Positions 54,361 to 64,000 of a stretch of DNA of 64,000 bases are shown in pieces. The number at the start of each line of letters is the position of its first letter. Position 1 is the stretch's first letter. The stretch spans positions 44,808,188 through 44,872,187 of the forward strand of contig NC_090174.1 of assembly GCF_024679245.1 (NCBI RefSeq), given 5' to 3'. Made by a program: the position numbers and the translations under genes. The stretch comes from Pseudorasbora parva (taxonomy: Eukaryota > Chordata > Actinopteri > Cypriniformes > Gobionidae). The notes under the pieces are model-generated. The model made no database searches. It was not told the origin of the DNA and saw only the letters and a list, made by a program, of their open reading frames with translations.

Positions 54361-55251
54361 ATAAAGGCTAGATGTCTTATGGCGGAGTCACCATCACCGG
54401 CAGCCATCTTGTCACAGGCAAGCTTTCTGTCGGGCTCTGTGGAACCTGATGTAAGGTGTGTGATCTGTACGATCATAAATACTCTTATCTCATTGAAATC
54501 TTGACGGATTTACAAATGGTTTGGTTTCTTACAAACGTTATTAACATGGCTACAAATCTGGATGCTTTAACACGTTGAAATTGCAGCTTTTTGTTTCGAT
54601 AAACGACTTAATCGTGCAGCTTGTGTATCACGGCTAACTTACGTGCACTTTATCAAGGCTGAGACCACACTCGAGCTGTTCAATTATATAGGTTTTATTG
54701 ACACCAATAACGATTTTATGACAACCAATCTTTTGTCTAGTTAAAATAAACTTAGTTTGCATGTTTTTTTTTTTATTTAAAAAAAAATACAAATTATTTT
54801 ATTATAATAGTGATATTCTTATTATAAAAGTGTGTATACTATAGCTAGCTCTGGAGAAAAAAAAAATCAGAGCTGTATATGTGTGTGTGTATAATATATA
54901 TAATTAATTAATTTCTCATGTTGCCATTCGGTACACAATTTTAGTAGCCTATATATTTATTTAACATAAATACCTTTTTATTCCTCCTATCTGTTCTGGT
55001 ACTTTCATATTGAAGTCCATGGTTATAATTATTCATAAGTATGTAGTGTCATAACTACATCTCTGACGTTTATAACAAACAAAACAGTTTGAAAATCGGT
55101 TGAAAATTAAGCAAGTTATGGCTATTCAAAAGTACATGCAACATTAAAACACATTGTTACGAGTGAGCGAGCTGCCTGTGACAAGATGGCCACCAGTTGC
55201 AGACGGTGACCTTCATTGGTCAACAGCGCGCACAAGACATCTAGCCTTTAT
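54361..55251. mobile_element. inverted-repeat DNA element with TA flanks
   Basis: Ends ATAAAGGCTAGATGTCTT and its complement, with imperfect inverted repeats of about 90 bp sharing GCCATCTTGTCACAGGCA. TA on both sides (54359-54360, 55252-55253) suggests a TA target, as for Tc1/mariner-type enzymes. The core is AT-rich, non-coding, with poly-A/T runs. Confidence 0.65.
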
Positions 55252-55269
55252 TATGTATATGTTTGGGAC

Positions 55270-57021
55270 CATATACAGTAAAAGAAATGGACAGAGCTAT
55301 CCCATTGACTTCAACGGTGGAAAAATTAAACGGAACTCACTTCCTGATGGCTGAGCGAACTGCGCAGGCTCAGACTGAGCTTGACGACGTAGATGTGACG
55401 TAAGCAACCTGTCTGACAGTTGTAGGTCTTCTAGTAGTTGTGGAAAGTGAAATCTGAATCACGTTGTTTAAATATTTTCTTAAACGGACTTTATGTTTCC
55501 ACGTCCCCCAGACTGCCTCATAGACAGTAAAAGATTGTTTCTGAGCGTCTCCTCCAGTCTATACGGTAATTTCTCAACTGTGCGACAGAGTCGCGTTGGT
55601 TATGATGTGGGCCAGTTCTGCTTCATGCGTTTTTTTCATGGCTGACATGCGGCGTTGCTATGGCTTGATTGCGGCCTAAATCTGGCAAACGGGAGTGGAC
55701 TGCCCAAGTGCCATCATTCCACGCGGGTAGTGGGCCAGATGAAAGTGTAAAGTGTGGGCCGGATCTGGGCCAGAGCAATTTTGCTATCTGGGCCAGATGT
55801 GGGCCAGTTCTGCTTCATGCATTTTGTTCATGGCTGACATGCGGGGTTGTTATGGCTTGATTGTGGCCTAAATCTGACAAACGGGAGTGGACCGCCCAAG
55901 TGCCATCATTCCACGCGGGTAGTGGGCCAGATGAAAGTGTAAAGTGTGGGCCGGATCTGGGCCAGAGCAATTTTGCTATCTGGACCAGATGTGGGCCAGT
56001 TCTGCTTCATGCGTTTTGTTCATGGCTGACATGCGGCGGTGTTATGGCTTGATTGTGGCCTAAATCTGACAAACGGGAGTGGACCGCCCAAGTGCCATCA
56101 TTCCACGCGGGTAGTGGGCCAGATGAAAGTGTCAAGTGTGGGCCGGATCTGGGCCAGAGCAATTTTGCTATCTGGGCCAGATGTGGGCCAGTTCTGCTTC
56201 ATGCGTTTTGTTCATGGCTGACATGCGGCGTTGCTATGGCTTGATTGTGGCCTAAATCTGACAAACAGGAGTGGACCGCCCAAGTGCCATCATTATACGC
56301 GAGTAGTGGGCCAGATGAAAGTGTCAAGTGTGGGCCGGATCTGGGCCAGAGCAATTTTGCTATCTGGGCCAGATGTGGGCCAGTTCTGCTTCATGCGTTT
56401 TGTTCATGGCTGACATGCGGCGTTGCTATGGCTTGATTGTGGCCTAAATCTGACAAACGGGAGTGGACCGCCCAAGTGCCATCATTCCACGCGGGTAGTG
56501 GGCCAGATGAAAGTGTCAAGTGTGGGCCGGATCTGGGCCAGAGCAATTTTGCTATCTGGGCCAGATGTGGGCCAGTTCTGCTTCATGCGTTTTGTTCATG
56601 GCTGACATGCGGCGTTGCTATGGCTTGATTGCGGCCTAAATCTGGCAAACGGGAGCGGACCGCCCAAGTGCCATCATTCCACGCGGGTAGTGGGCCAGAT
56701 GAAAGTGTAAAGTGTGGGCCGGATCTGGGCCAGAGCAATTTTGCTATCTGGGAATCGTTAGCCTATTTTTACAAAAACAGCTTCTATGGAGCGATAGTGT
56801 AAGATACAAGGTAATGGAGCCTTTTATGCATTGTCGTGTTTATTTATAAATAAACAATGGACAAATGGAATTTTTAAACGCATCAGATGTAAAGTTATTC
56901 ACTGTCAAAGTGACTCAAAAATGAATGGGAGTCAATAGGATGCTAACAGCAGGTGATGGCTTGGTTAGCAATGGCCGCCCCTATGGGTGGAACGCTTTCC
57001 GAGTGCTAGATTACCCCCTTG
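55270..57021. mobile_element. hAT-like MITE, copy 2, with satellite insert
   Basis: Same ends as copy 1, flanked by TTTGGGAC (55262-55269, 57022-57029), 8 bp. About 336 bp of left part and 270 bp of right part match copy 1. Between ggttatga and aatcgttagcc, where copy 1 has only three bases, sits a tandem array of about 1.15 kb. Confidence 0.87.
55605..56751. repeat. 192-bp tandem array, about 6 units
   Basis: Unit starts ATGTGGGCCAGTTCTGC, period exactly 192 bp (55605, 55797, 55989 and so on), a few percent divergence between units. Sub-words TGGGCCAGAT and GGGCCGGATCTGGGCCAG recur inside each unit. Because 192 is a multiple of 3, the same 60-63 codon frames reappear in each unit; these are not genes. 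Confidence 0.96.
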
Positions 57022-57029
57022 TTTGGGAC

Positions 57030-57364
57030 AGCCTTCGTAGTGCCGCTGTGATGTAATCGCACTTCAAATGCGGCTTTCAGAGGGTGCAGCCTTCACATTG
57101 GGACACAGCTATAGTGTGCTATGTGCCGTGTTAACAACTGACCGATTTCAGCCACAGCTTCAGCAGTTTAGGAGGCGGGCTTTAGATTCTAGAGAGTATT
57201 TTGATTGGACAGAACATGTGACGAGAAAGTGAAGTCTGCGATGATGTCACCAAATTTCTGAGATTTGTTTTAACGGAAGTGGGAGACTGTAAATTTTGAA
57301 TGCTTATATCTCCTAAATGCAAATTTTGTCATAGTTTTGGAACATACCAGCTTATTCATGACTT
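57030..57364. other. unassigned DNA
   Basis: No gene. Probably older repeat material (gattggacagaacatgtga, gatgatgtcaccaaat), not assigned to a family. Confidence 0.35.
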
Positions 57365-57368
57365 TTAA

Positions 57369-59606
57369 GGCATCTTTACACAGCCGAGTTAAGGCGGGTC
57401 TAAGGCGGGTCTGTGTCTGCTCAAAATCCCGGTAAATACGCGATGCCGCATTAAAGCAGACTTAAAATATGCCGGGTCTGACCCACCTCGGCCCCTAGTA
57501 TCAAAGGCGACATAGAAGCGGTATTGATTCAGTGTAAATGAACGCGAACCTGTGCCGCCTTAAACTATATCATTGTCATGACAACCGCCTGTCAGCCAGC
57601 TCACTAGGCGCGAGAATCAAGAAGCAGCAAGGAGAACAATCTAGGAATTAAAGTAAATGCTTTCTGTACTCACATCGTCAAGCTAACCACTAGTGTTTGC
57701 CGTTTGTAATCTTCCTTTGAAGAGACTGGCAGATCAACGCACTGCAACATTTCCCCTCAGAAACGGTAAATGCTTAACCCAGTCGGCGTCACTGCAACCC
57801 AATATTATAATCTCTTGGAGAGAGTGATATTTTATATTAGATTTGATATTTTCTGATATATTCTATCTGTTATCCTACATTTCGTTAAAATAGACTGAAG
57901 TTTGGATTTTTCCCTTAGGCATAGTGCAGCCTAACAACTTGAAATAGGCTATAGCTACTCAATCATTATGGTTGTAGGCTAATTTGTCTATAAGCAACAT
58001 TGTAGAATATTTGAATTTATTTAAAGTTGTGTATTTTTTAATTATCATTATTATTAGGCTATGTGCATATTTATTTAGAACATTTAGCTTATTACCGTTT
58101 GTTCCCCGGTTGGGTTGTAGCCTAACTGCCAGAGAAGGGCTAAATTTAATTTGCATGGTGGTAGTTTTTACCATTTCGTTATTTTGGCTCAAAAATTCGT
58201 TTTTTGGAAATCTTACCTTAATTTAGAAATGCTTTTGAACAATTTTTATTAGCCTAATAATAAAAAAATGAATTAAGACAGCGTTTGGAAATTTTAAAGT
58301 GCTTAAACAATATTCCCAGAATCTTTGTTGTTATTGTGACATAAAAGTAGAAAATGTATAGTTTATAATTATGTATATCACCTAGGCTATCTGTATCATG
58401 TGGCAAAAAATTACAGAGTGAGTTGTTCCCGCTGTCATGAAGGAACGGAATGCGCCGGCGCTTAATTTCGTTGGACAAAGGGTTAAAGAAAACTATAATG
58501 TCATAGTTAGGCTATGTTTAAATATTAGCCTATAACATTATTTTTTAATTAAATAGCCTAACTGTCTGTAGGCTATAGGCCTATTTAATAAAGACGGGAA
58601 CAAAAATCATCGGTAATGGATTGACGTGTAACGTTTTTCTGTTCACAATTAGACAGAACTGTCAAATATTCGGGTTCATGTTATACGAGCTGAGAACTAA
58701 ACTTCGTTTTGGGGAAATATTACAATCCTGACCACTTTTACAGTCTATGGGCTCAGAGAGATGGGGTATGCAGCCTGGTGCTATAATGGAGATTCCAGAT
58801 CGCTCTTCTTTGGTCAGAACCACGGAGAACGACCGCGGACAGGTCCGTCCTATGCACCGAAACTTTTCACAATGCAACAACATATTTGAAGAGCATTAAG
58901 CTATAAAAAAATATGTATTATGTGTGGAGGGGAAGCAGCCGCTGCGAGCGCAGACACAGAGCGGCCAGAGAAACGGGGGAGCGACTGCAGTAGGCTATGA
59001 TGTTTGTGCAAAACTGCGGAAAAACTGCAGGAAAAGAGCGGGTGTTGAAACCTGTCACCGAGAAAAGAGTGGGTGTATCCCCCACGGATGCGACGCCCCT
59101 GTAGCCTAGCCTACATGTTGTGAATGCTCTAAAGTGACTTTCTGTTTCTTTGAAAAAAACTTTGGACCTCTTTTAATACGCGGTATTCTACCCGTAATAA
59201 TGTAGGCTATACTTTCGTTCTAGCGTTATCAATCAGGCACAATTTTATTAAGAAATATAAAATAACTATACCGTAGCCTACAATAGAAGAATTGCAGAAT
59301 TACAGTAGACCTACAGAATTAAGCGCTTTATAGAAGGCAGAAAAAAACGATTTAAAATTCCGTATTTTTATTTTAGGTCTATTTTTATACATTTTTATTA
59401 TTTGTTTTAAATTAATTTATAACACTTTGTTAAAACTGTAGTTTTAAATAATGTTCAACGCATTGTGACCCGCGATTTTAATTCCTGTGTAAATGCATTT
59501 ATGTCGCTTCAGAGAAGGATTAAACGGTCTGTGTAAATGCACATTTTTGTGATTTTATGCTGCTTCAGAATCGGTTTCTGTGCCGCGTTTGCTGTGTAAA
59601 GATGCC
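57369..59606. mobile_element. TTAA-flanked inverted-repeat DNA element
   Basis: Ends GGCATCTTTACACAGC and GCTGTGTAAAGATGCC, perfectly complementary over 16 bp, with TTAA on both sides (57365-57368, 59607-59610). 2238 bp, AT-rich, rich in 'taggcta' words, no open frame beyond 81 codons. Non-autonomous. TTAA targets suggest a piggyBac or Kolobok enzyme, but a shorter duplication (TTA or TA) inside the terminal repeat cannot be excluded. Confidence 0.7.
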
Positions 59607-59610
59607 TTAA

Positions 59611-60054
59611 GACTAACACAGTCATAGGCCTACTAAAAGCTAAAAAACTTAAATATAAGAGTTGATTTACGACACGTTGCTGTGCCACAAACAAGATTTT
59701 GGATGATGTCATAGGCATGAACCAATCACTGAATTCACATTGAATGGTGAAATTCCTAAGAGGAGTTTACATCCAATACACATTTGACAATAAACAGTTT
59801 TCAAGAGAATACATTATAACATACACATTTTAAATGAAAGATAAACATGTTTTCATCCATGTCTTAATTAATTTTTTTAAACTGGTGTGCTGTTAACGGA
59901 CTTGCCTATAGCCTAGTGTTGTCACGATACCAAAATTATGACTTCGATACGATACCAGACTAAAATATCAATACTAAATCGATACCACAGTAAAAAAAAG
60001 AAAAAAAAGAAAAGATGCTTAATATGTCAACAGAAATTGTTATTATTCATTGTT
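59611..60054. other. unassigned DNA with a dispersed 'cgatacc' repeat
   Basis: 59915-60000 reads gttgtcacgataccaaaatt and cttcgatacgatacc, a dispersed-repeat style sequence. It continues after the LINE at 63145 (gggttgggcatcgttttg). Otherwise nothing recognised. Confidence 0.4.
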
Positions 60055-60126
60055 ATTTTTTACTTAAATAGAGTTCACAAGCCCATTATGAAAAAATTAA
60101 AAACAAGGACCGAGACGTCGCCCGGC

Positions 60127-61350
60127 ATGGCGCAGCCGGGGTCCCACCCTGGAGCCAGGCCCGGGGTTGGGGCTCGTATGCGAGTGCCTGGTGGCCGGGC
60201 CTTCCCCCATGGGGCCCGGCCGGGCTCAGCCCGAAAGAGCGACGTGGGGCCGCCCTCCTGTGGGCTCACCACCTGCAGGAGGGATCATAAGGGGCCGGTG
60301 CATAGTGGATCGGGCGACAGTCGAAGGCGAGGCCCCCGACGACCCGATCTCTGGACACGGAAACTGGCTCTAGGGACGTGGAATGTCACCTCGTTGGCGG
60401 GGAAGGAGCCTGAGCTTGTGCGGGAGGTCGAGAGATACCGACTAGAAATAGTCGGACTCACCTCCACGCACAGCTTAGGCTCTGGAACCGCACTTCTCGA
60501 GAGAGGCTGGACTCTCTACCACTCTGGAGTTGCCCATGGTGAGAGGCGGCGGGCTGGAGTGGGTTTGCTTATAGCCCCCCAGCTCAGTCGCCATGTGTTG
60601 GAGTTCACCCCGGTGAGCGAGAGGGTTGCTTCCCTGCGCCTTCGAGTCGGGGATAGGTTTCTCACTGTCATTTGTGCCTACGGGCCGAATGGCAGTGCAG
60701 AGTACCCGGCCCTCTTGGGGTCTCTGGGAGGGGTGCTAGAAAGTGCTCCGACTGGAGACTCCATCGTCCTACTGGGGGACTTCAACGCCCATGTGGGCAG
60801 TGACAGAGACACCTGGAGGGGCGTGATTGGGAGGAACGGCCCCCCTGATCTGAACCCGAGCGGTGTTCTGTTATTGGACTTCTGTGCTAACCATGGCTTG
60901 TCCATAACGAACACCATGTTCAAGCATAAGGGTGTCCATCAGTGCACTTGGCACCAGGACACCCTAGGCCGAAGGTCGATGATCGACTTTGTGGTCGTCT
61001 CATCTGACCTTCGGCCATATGTCTTGGACACTCGGGTGAAGAGAGGGGCGGAGCTGTCAACCGATCACTACCTGGTGGTGAGTTGGATCCGATGGCTAGG
61101 GAGGAAGCTGGACAGACTTGGCGGACCCAAACGTACTGTGAGGGTCTGTTGGGAACGTTTGGCTGAACCCCCTGTCAGAGAGATCTTCAACTCCCACCTC
61201 CGGCAGAGCTTCGACCAGATCCCGAGGGAGTCTGGAGATATTGAGTCCGAGTGGACCATGTTCTCCACCTCCATTGTCGACGCGGCCGCTCGGTGCTGTG
61301 GCCGTAAGGTCTCCGGTGCCTGTCGAGGCGGTAATCCCCGAACCCGAGCA
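60127..61350 (+). pseudogene. RTE-like endonuclease part of the ORF
   Basis: Start chosen at 60127 (MAQPGSHPG), the first ATG in frame close to conserved sequence; an upstream in-frame ATG at 60088 is possible. APE endonuclease motifs: LGTWNVTSL (catalytic Asn), GLTSTHSL at the site usually carrying Glu in QE(T)[18 protein letters not shown] (Asp-x-Asn), MIDFVVVS and STDHYLVV (final Asp-His). Frame is lost right after GGNPRTRAV. The following RT part is in another frame, and the linker that normally lies between them is missing. Confidence 0.8.
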
Positions 61351-63079
61351 GTTGGCCTCGAAGAGATTCTGGCAAACCGTTCGACGCCTCAGGAGGGGGA
61401 AGCAGTGCCCTACCAACACTGTCTACAGTGGAGATGGGCAGCTGCTGACCTTAACTGGGGATATTGTTGAACGGTGGAAGGAATACTTCGAGGATCTCCT
61501 CAATCCCACCGACACGTCTTCCTTTGAGGAAGCAGAGGCTGAGGGCTCGGAGGGGGACTCGTCCATCACCCAGGCTGAAGTCATCGAGGTAGTTAATAAG
61601 CTCCTCGGTGGCAAGGCGCCGGGGGTGGATGAGATTCGCCCTGAGTACCTTAAGTCTCTGGATGTTGTGGGGCTGTCTTGGCTGACGCGCCTCTGCAGCA
61701 TCGCTTGTCGGTTGGGGACAGTGCCTATGGACTGGCAGACCGGGGTGGTGGTCCCTCTTTTCAAGAAGGGGGACCGGAGAGTGTGTTCCAACTACAGGGG
61801 GATCACACTCCTCAGCCTCCCTGGGAAAGTCTATGCCAGGGTACTGGAGAGGAGAATTCGGCCGATAGTGGAACCTCGGATTCAGGAGGAGCAGTGTGGT
61901 TTTCGTCCCGGTCGTGGAACGCTGGACCAGCTCTATATCCTTCACAGGGTGCTGGAGGGTTCATGGGAGTTTGCCCAACCGGTCCAGATGTGCTTTGTGG
62001 ATTTGGAGAAGGCATTCGACTGTGTTCCCCGTGGCACCCTGTGGGGGGTGCTCTGGGAGTATGGGGTCCGGGGCCCCTTGCTTAGGGCAGTACGGTCCCT
62101 TTACAACCAGAGCAGGAGCTTGGTTCGCATTGCCGGCAGTAGGTCAAATTTGTTCCCGGTGCATGTTGGTCTCCGGCAGGGCTGCCCTTTGTCACCGGTT
62201 CTGTTCATAATTTTTATGGACAGAATTTCTAGACGCAGCCAAGGGCCGGAGAGTGTCCGGTTTGGGGACCACGCGATTTCATCGCTGCTCTTTGCAGATG
62301 ATGTTGTCGTGTTGGCAACCTCAGACCGGGACCTTCAACATGCACTGGGACGGTTTGCAGCCGAGTGTGAAGCGGCGGGGATGAGAATCAGCACCTCCAA
62401 GTCCAAGGCCATGGTTCTCAGTCGGAAAAGGGTAGCTTGCTCACTTCAGGTTGGTGGAGAGTTCTTGCCTCAAGTGGAGGAGTTTAAGTATCTTGGGGTC
62501 TTGTTCACGAGTGAGGGAAGGATGGAACGGGAGATTGACAGACGGATCGGTGCATAATCTGCTGTAATGCGGGCGATGTACCGGTCTGTTGTGGTGAAGA
62601 AGGAGCTGAGCCGTAAGGCAAAGCTCTCGATTTACCGGTCAATCTACGTTCCTACTCTCACCTATGGTCATGAGCTGTGGGTCATGACCGAAAGGACAAG
62701 ATCCCGGATACAGGCGGCTGAAATTAGCTTTCTCCGCAGGGTGGCTGGGCGCTCCCTTAGAGATAGGGTGAGAAGCTCGGTCACTCGGGAGGAGCTCAGA
62801 GTAGAACCGTTGCTCCTTCACATCGAGAGGAGCCAGCTGAGGTGGCTCGGGCATCTATTTCGGATGCCTCCTGGACGCCTTCCCAGGGAGGTGTTCCGGG
62901 CACATCCCACCGGGAGGAGGCCCCGGGGAAGACCCAGGACACGCTGGAGGGATTATGTCTCCAGGCTGGCCTGGGAACGCCTCGGGGTACCCCCGGAGGA
63001 GCTGGAGGAAGTGGCCAGAGAGAAGGAAGTCTGGGCGTCTCTGCTTAGACTGTTGCCCCCGCGACCCGGCCCCGGATAA
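61351..63079 (+). pseudogene. RTE-like reverse transcriptase part, one stop
   Basis: Resumes with [17 protein letters not shown] motifs: LLGGKAPGVDEIRPEYLK, FKKGDRRVCSNYRGITLL, CGFRPGRGTLDQL, FVDLEKAFDCVPR (motif A), LRQGCPLSPVLFIIFMD (motif B), LFADDVVVLA (motif C) and FKYLGVLF. An in-frame TAA at 62555-62557 follows DRRIGA; the same frame goes on with the C-terminal domain (RSIYVPTLTYGHELW, WLGHLFRMPPGRLP, RRPRGRPRTRWRDYV) and its natural end GPG at 63079. Apart from the N-terminal junction and this stop the RT is intact. Confidence 0.85.
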
Positions 63080-63085
63080 GCGGAA

Positions 63086-63109
63086 GATGATGGATGGATG
63101 GATGGATGG
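63086..63109 (+). repeat. GATG-type 3' tail of the RTE-like LINE
   Basis: About five ATGG units at the LINE 3' end, directly before the target duplication. Confidence 0.85.
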
Positions 63110-63123
63110 ATTTTTTACTTAAA

Positions 63124-64000
63124 ATTCACGTGGCCAGCATGTTCCTTAGGGTTGGGCATCGTTTTGATTTGAACAATTATTGACCAATTGATCAATTACT
63201 AAAATTATCTCACAAATTTGCTATCTCAATGTATTTTTTACAAGGGGGTAATTGTGTTGCAATAGCTTACACACAGCACAAGAAAAGCTTGATTTCTAAT
63301 GGTAAATTGAATTTAAAAAGACGAGTAAACAGTAATAAAATAAGAACAAATAAACAGATTACAAACATTAGCACAAATAAATGCAATAGAATAGAAGATA
63401 CAAATTAAATAGACTTCTTTATTTTTTCAGGTAGGTCTAACATTCAGATAAGAAACTGAATTTAAAAAATGCATAGTAGGCCTAATTACATTTAAAACAA
63501 CATTGGATAATGTTCTTTGTAAAAAAAATCAATAGCGTACAGATGAAACTATTAAAGTTATAGTTGATCAGTCAAGAGCAGTGTGATCGTTTGTCTTTTT
63601 GTAGTTTGAATAACAAATGACTGCGGTCCCTTTAAGACTCATGGACGCATGGATCCTAAACACTGTTCCTGTTACTCGTTCTTCCTGAACTGTTTACTGA
63701 CTGTGTTTACGTTAAAACTCTTCCAGATGTGCACTGATAATTCTTTGAGTGTATTTGACCAATAATAAGCTGGAAAAAGAAGCAAATGTTTGCACTTGTA
63801 TCATGTCAGAGGCGGCTTTATTACGGTAGGCTATGTGTGTGCGCTTCAGATGTGAGCACGAAATCTGCGGGGATTAGTAGAATTAATTTATGTGCAATCC
63901 CGCGCGAAATTCAGACCGATCACACACTAACACTAACACACTGTCATGAGGAAAAAGTCCAGCAGAACGCGCGTTCGCCGTGCTCAGAGGTTACAGATGC
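63124..64000. other. unassigned AT-rich DNA to window end
   Basis: Nothing recognised on either strand; no open frame of note. Confidence 0.4.

Larger units (their letters stand above)
60069..63109 (+). mobile_element. RTE/Rex3-like LINE, full-length insertion
   Basis: Flanked by a perfect 14-bp duplication attttttacttaaa (60055-60068, 63110-63123). Single ORF with endonuclease then RT. The 3' end is a GATG tail (ATGGATGGATGG), the kind of tail described for Rex3. No separate ORF1. The clade name is by recognition of the RT and tail, not by tree. Confidence 0.85.

Noticed and set aside
55669..56628. Series of 60-63 codon frames repeated with 192-bp spacing
   Set aside because: Satellite period is divisible by 3, so any open stretch repeats; each ends at the same stop and no protein family is suggested.
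55605..56751. CRISPR-like array
   Set aside because: Units are contiguous 192-bp repeats without distinct spacers, in a eukaryotic repeat context.
1..64000. tRNA, rRNA or host genes
   Set aside because: No cloverleaf with A and B boxes, no rRNA signature and no spliced host gene were seen by eye; a computed scan could still find small ones.

Overview
The window looks like intergenic DNA of a teleost fish, most likely a cyprinid. The assignment rests on repeat content only: three DIRS-type tyrosine-recombinase retrotransposons, a Tx1/L1-like LINE, an L2-like LINE, an RTE/Rex3-like LINE with a GATG tail, two related Ty3/Gypsy elements, solo LTRs, hAT-, Kolobok- and foldback-type non-autonomous DNA elements, a 192-bp tandem array and several AC/AT microsatellites. 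I found no host protein-coding gene, tRNA or rRNA. Every long open frame belongs to a transposable element. Everything was read by eye; alignments and family names below are my own recognition, not search results.

Layout. 0-5.7 kb: a GT microsatellite, an internally deleted RTE-like LINE scrap partly copied in a 268-bp tandem duplication, then AT-rich unassigned DNA. 5.7-11.5 kb: a DIRS element with its right end missing and with broken gag and recombinase. 11.8-12.3 kb: a probable solo LTR inside an AT run. 12.7-16.4 kb: a 5'-truncated L2-like LINE split by a TTAA-flanked Kolobok-like element that keeps a decayed THAP exon and, on the other strand, a P2RX7-C-like first exon. 17.2-32.2 kb: a hairpin element whose right arm holds an old Gypsy element (GATA target duplication), whose 3' LTR in turn holds a young Gypsy element (identical LTRs, one in-frame stop). 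32.8-35.9 kb: a foldback element with a solo LTR in its left arm.

36.4-54.3 kb is one nested structure. A minus-strand Tx1/L1-like LINE with a 15-bp target duplication carries two nearly complete DIRS elements (A and B), a hairpin MITE and a solo LTR that itself contains a hAT-like MITE. Removing each insert by eye restores the LINE reading frame or a continuous LINE sequence. DIRS A and B each have gag, RT/RNase H/methyltransferase-like and tyrosine-recombinase frames, about 160-bp inverted repeats with a CRE-ETS-TATA cluster at both ends, and an internal complementary region built from exactly 46 + 55 nt complementary to the two outer ends.

54.3-64 kb: a TA-flanked inverted-repeat element, a second hAT-like MITE carrying a 192-bp satellite array, a TTAA-flanked inverted-repeat element of 2.2 kb, and a full-length RTE/Rex3-like LINE with a 14-bp target duplication and internal damage.
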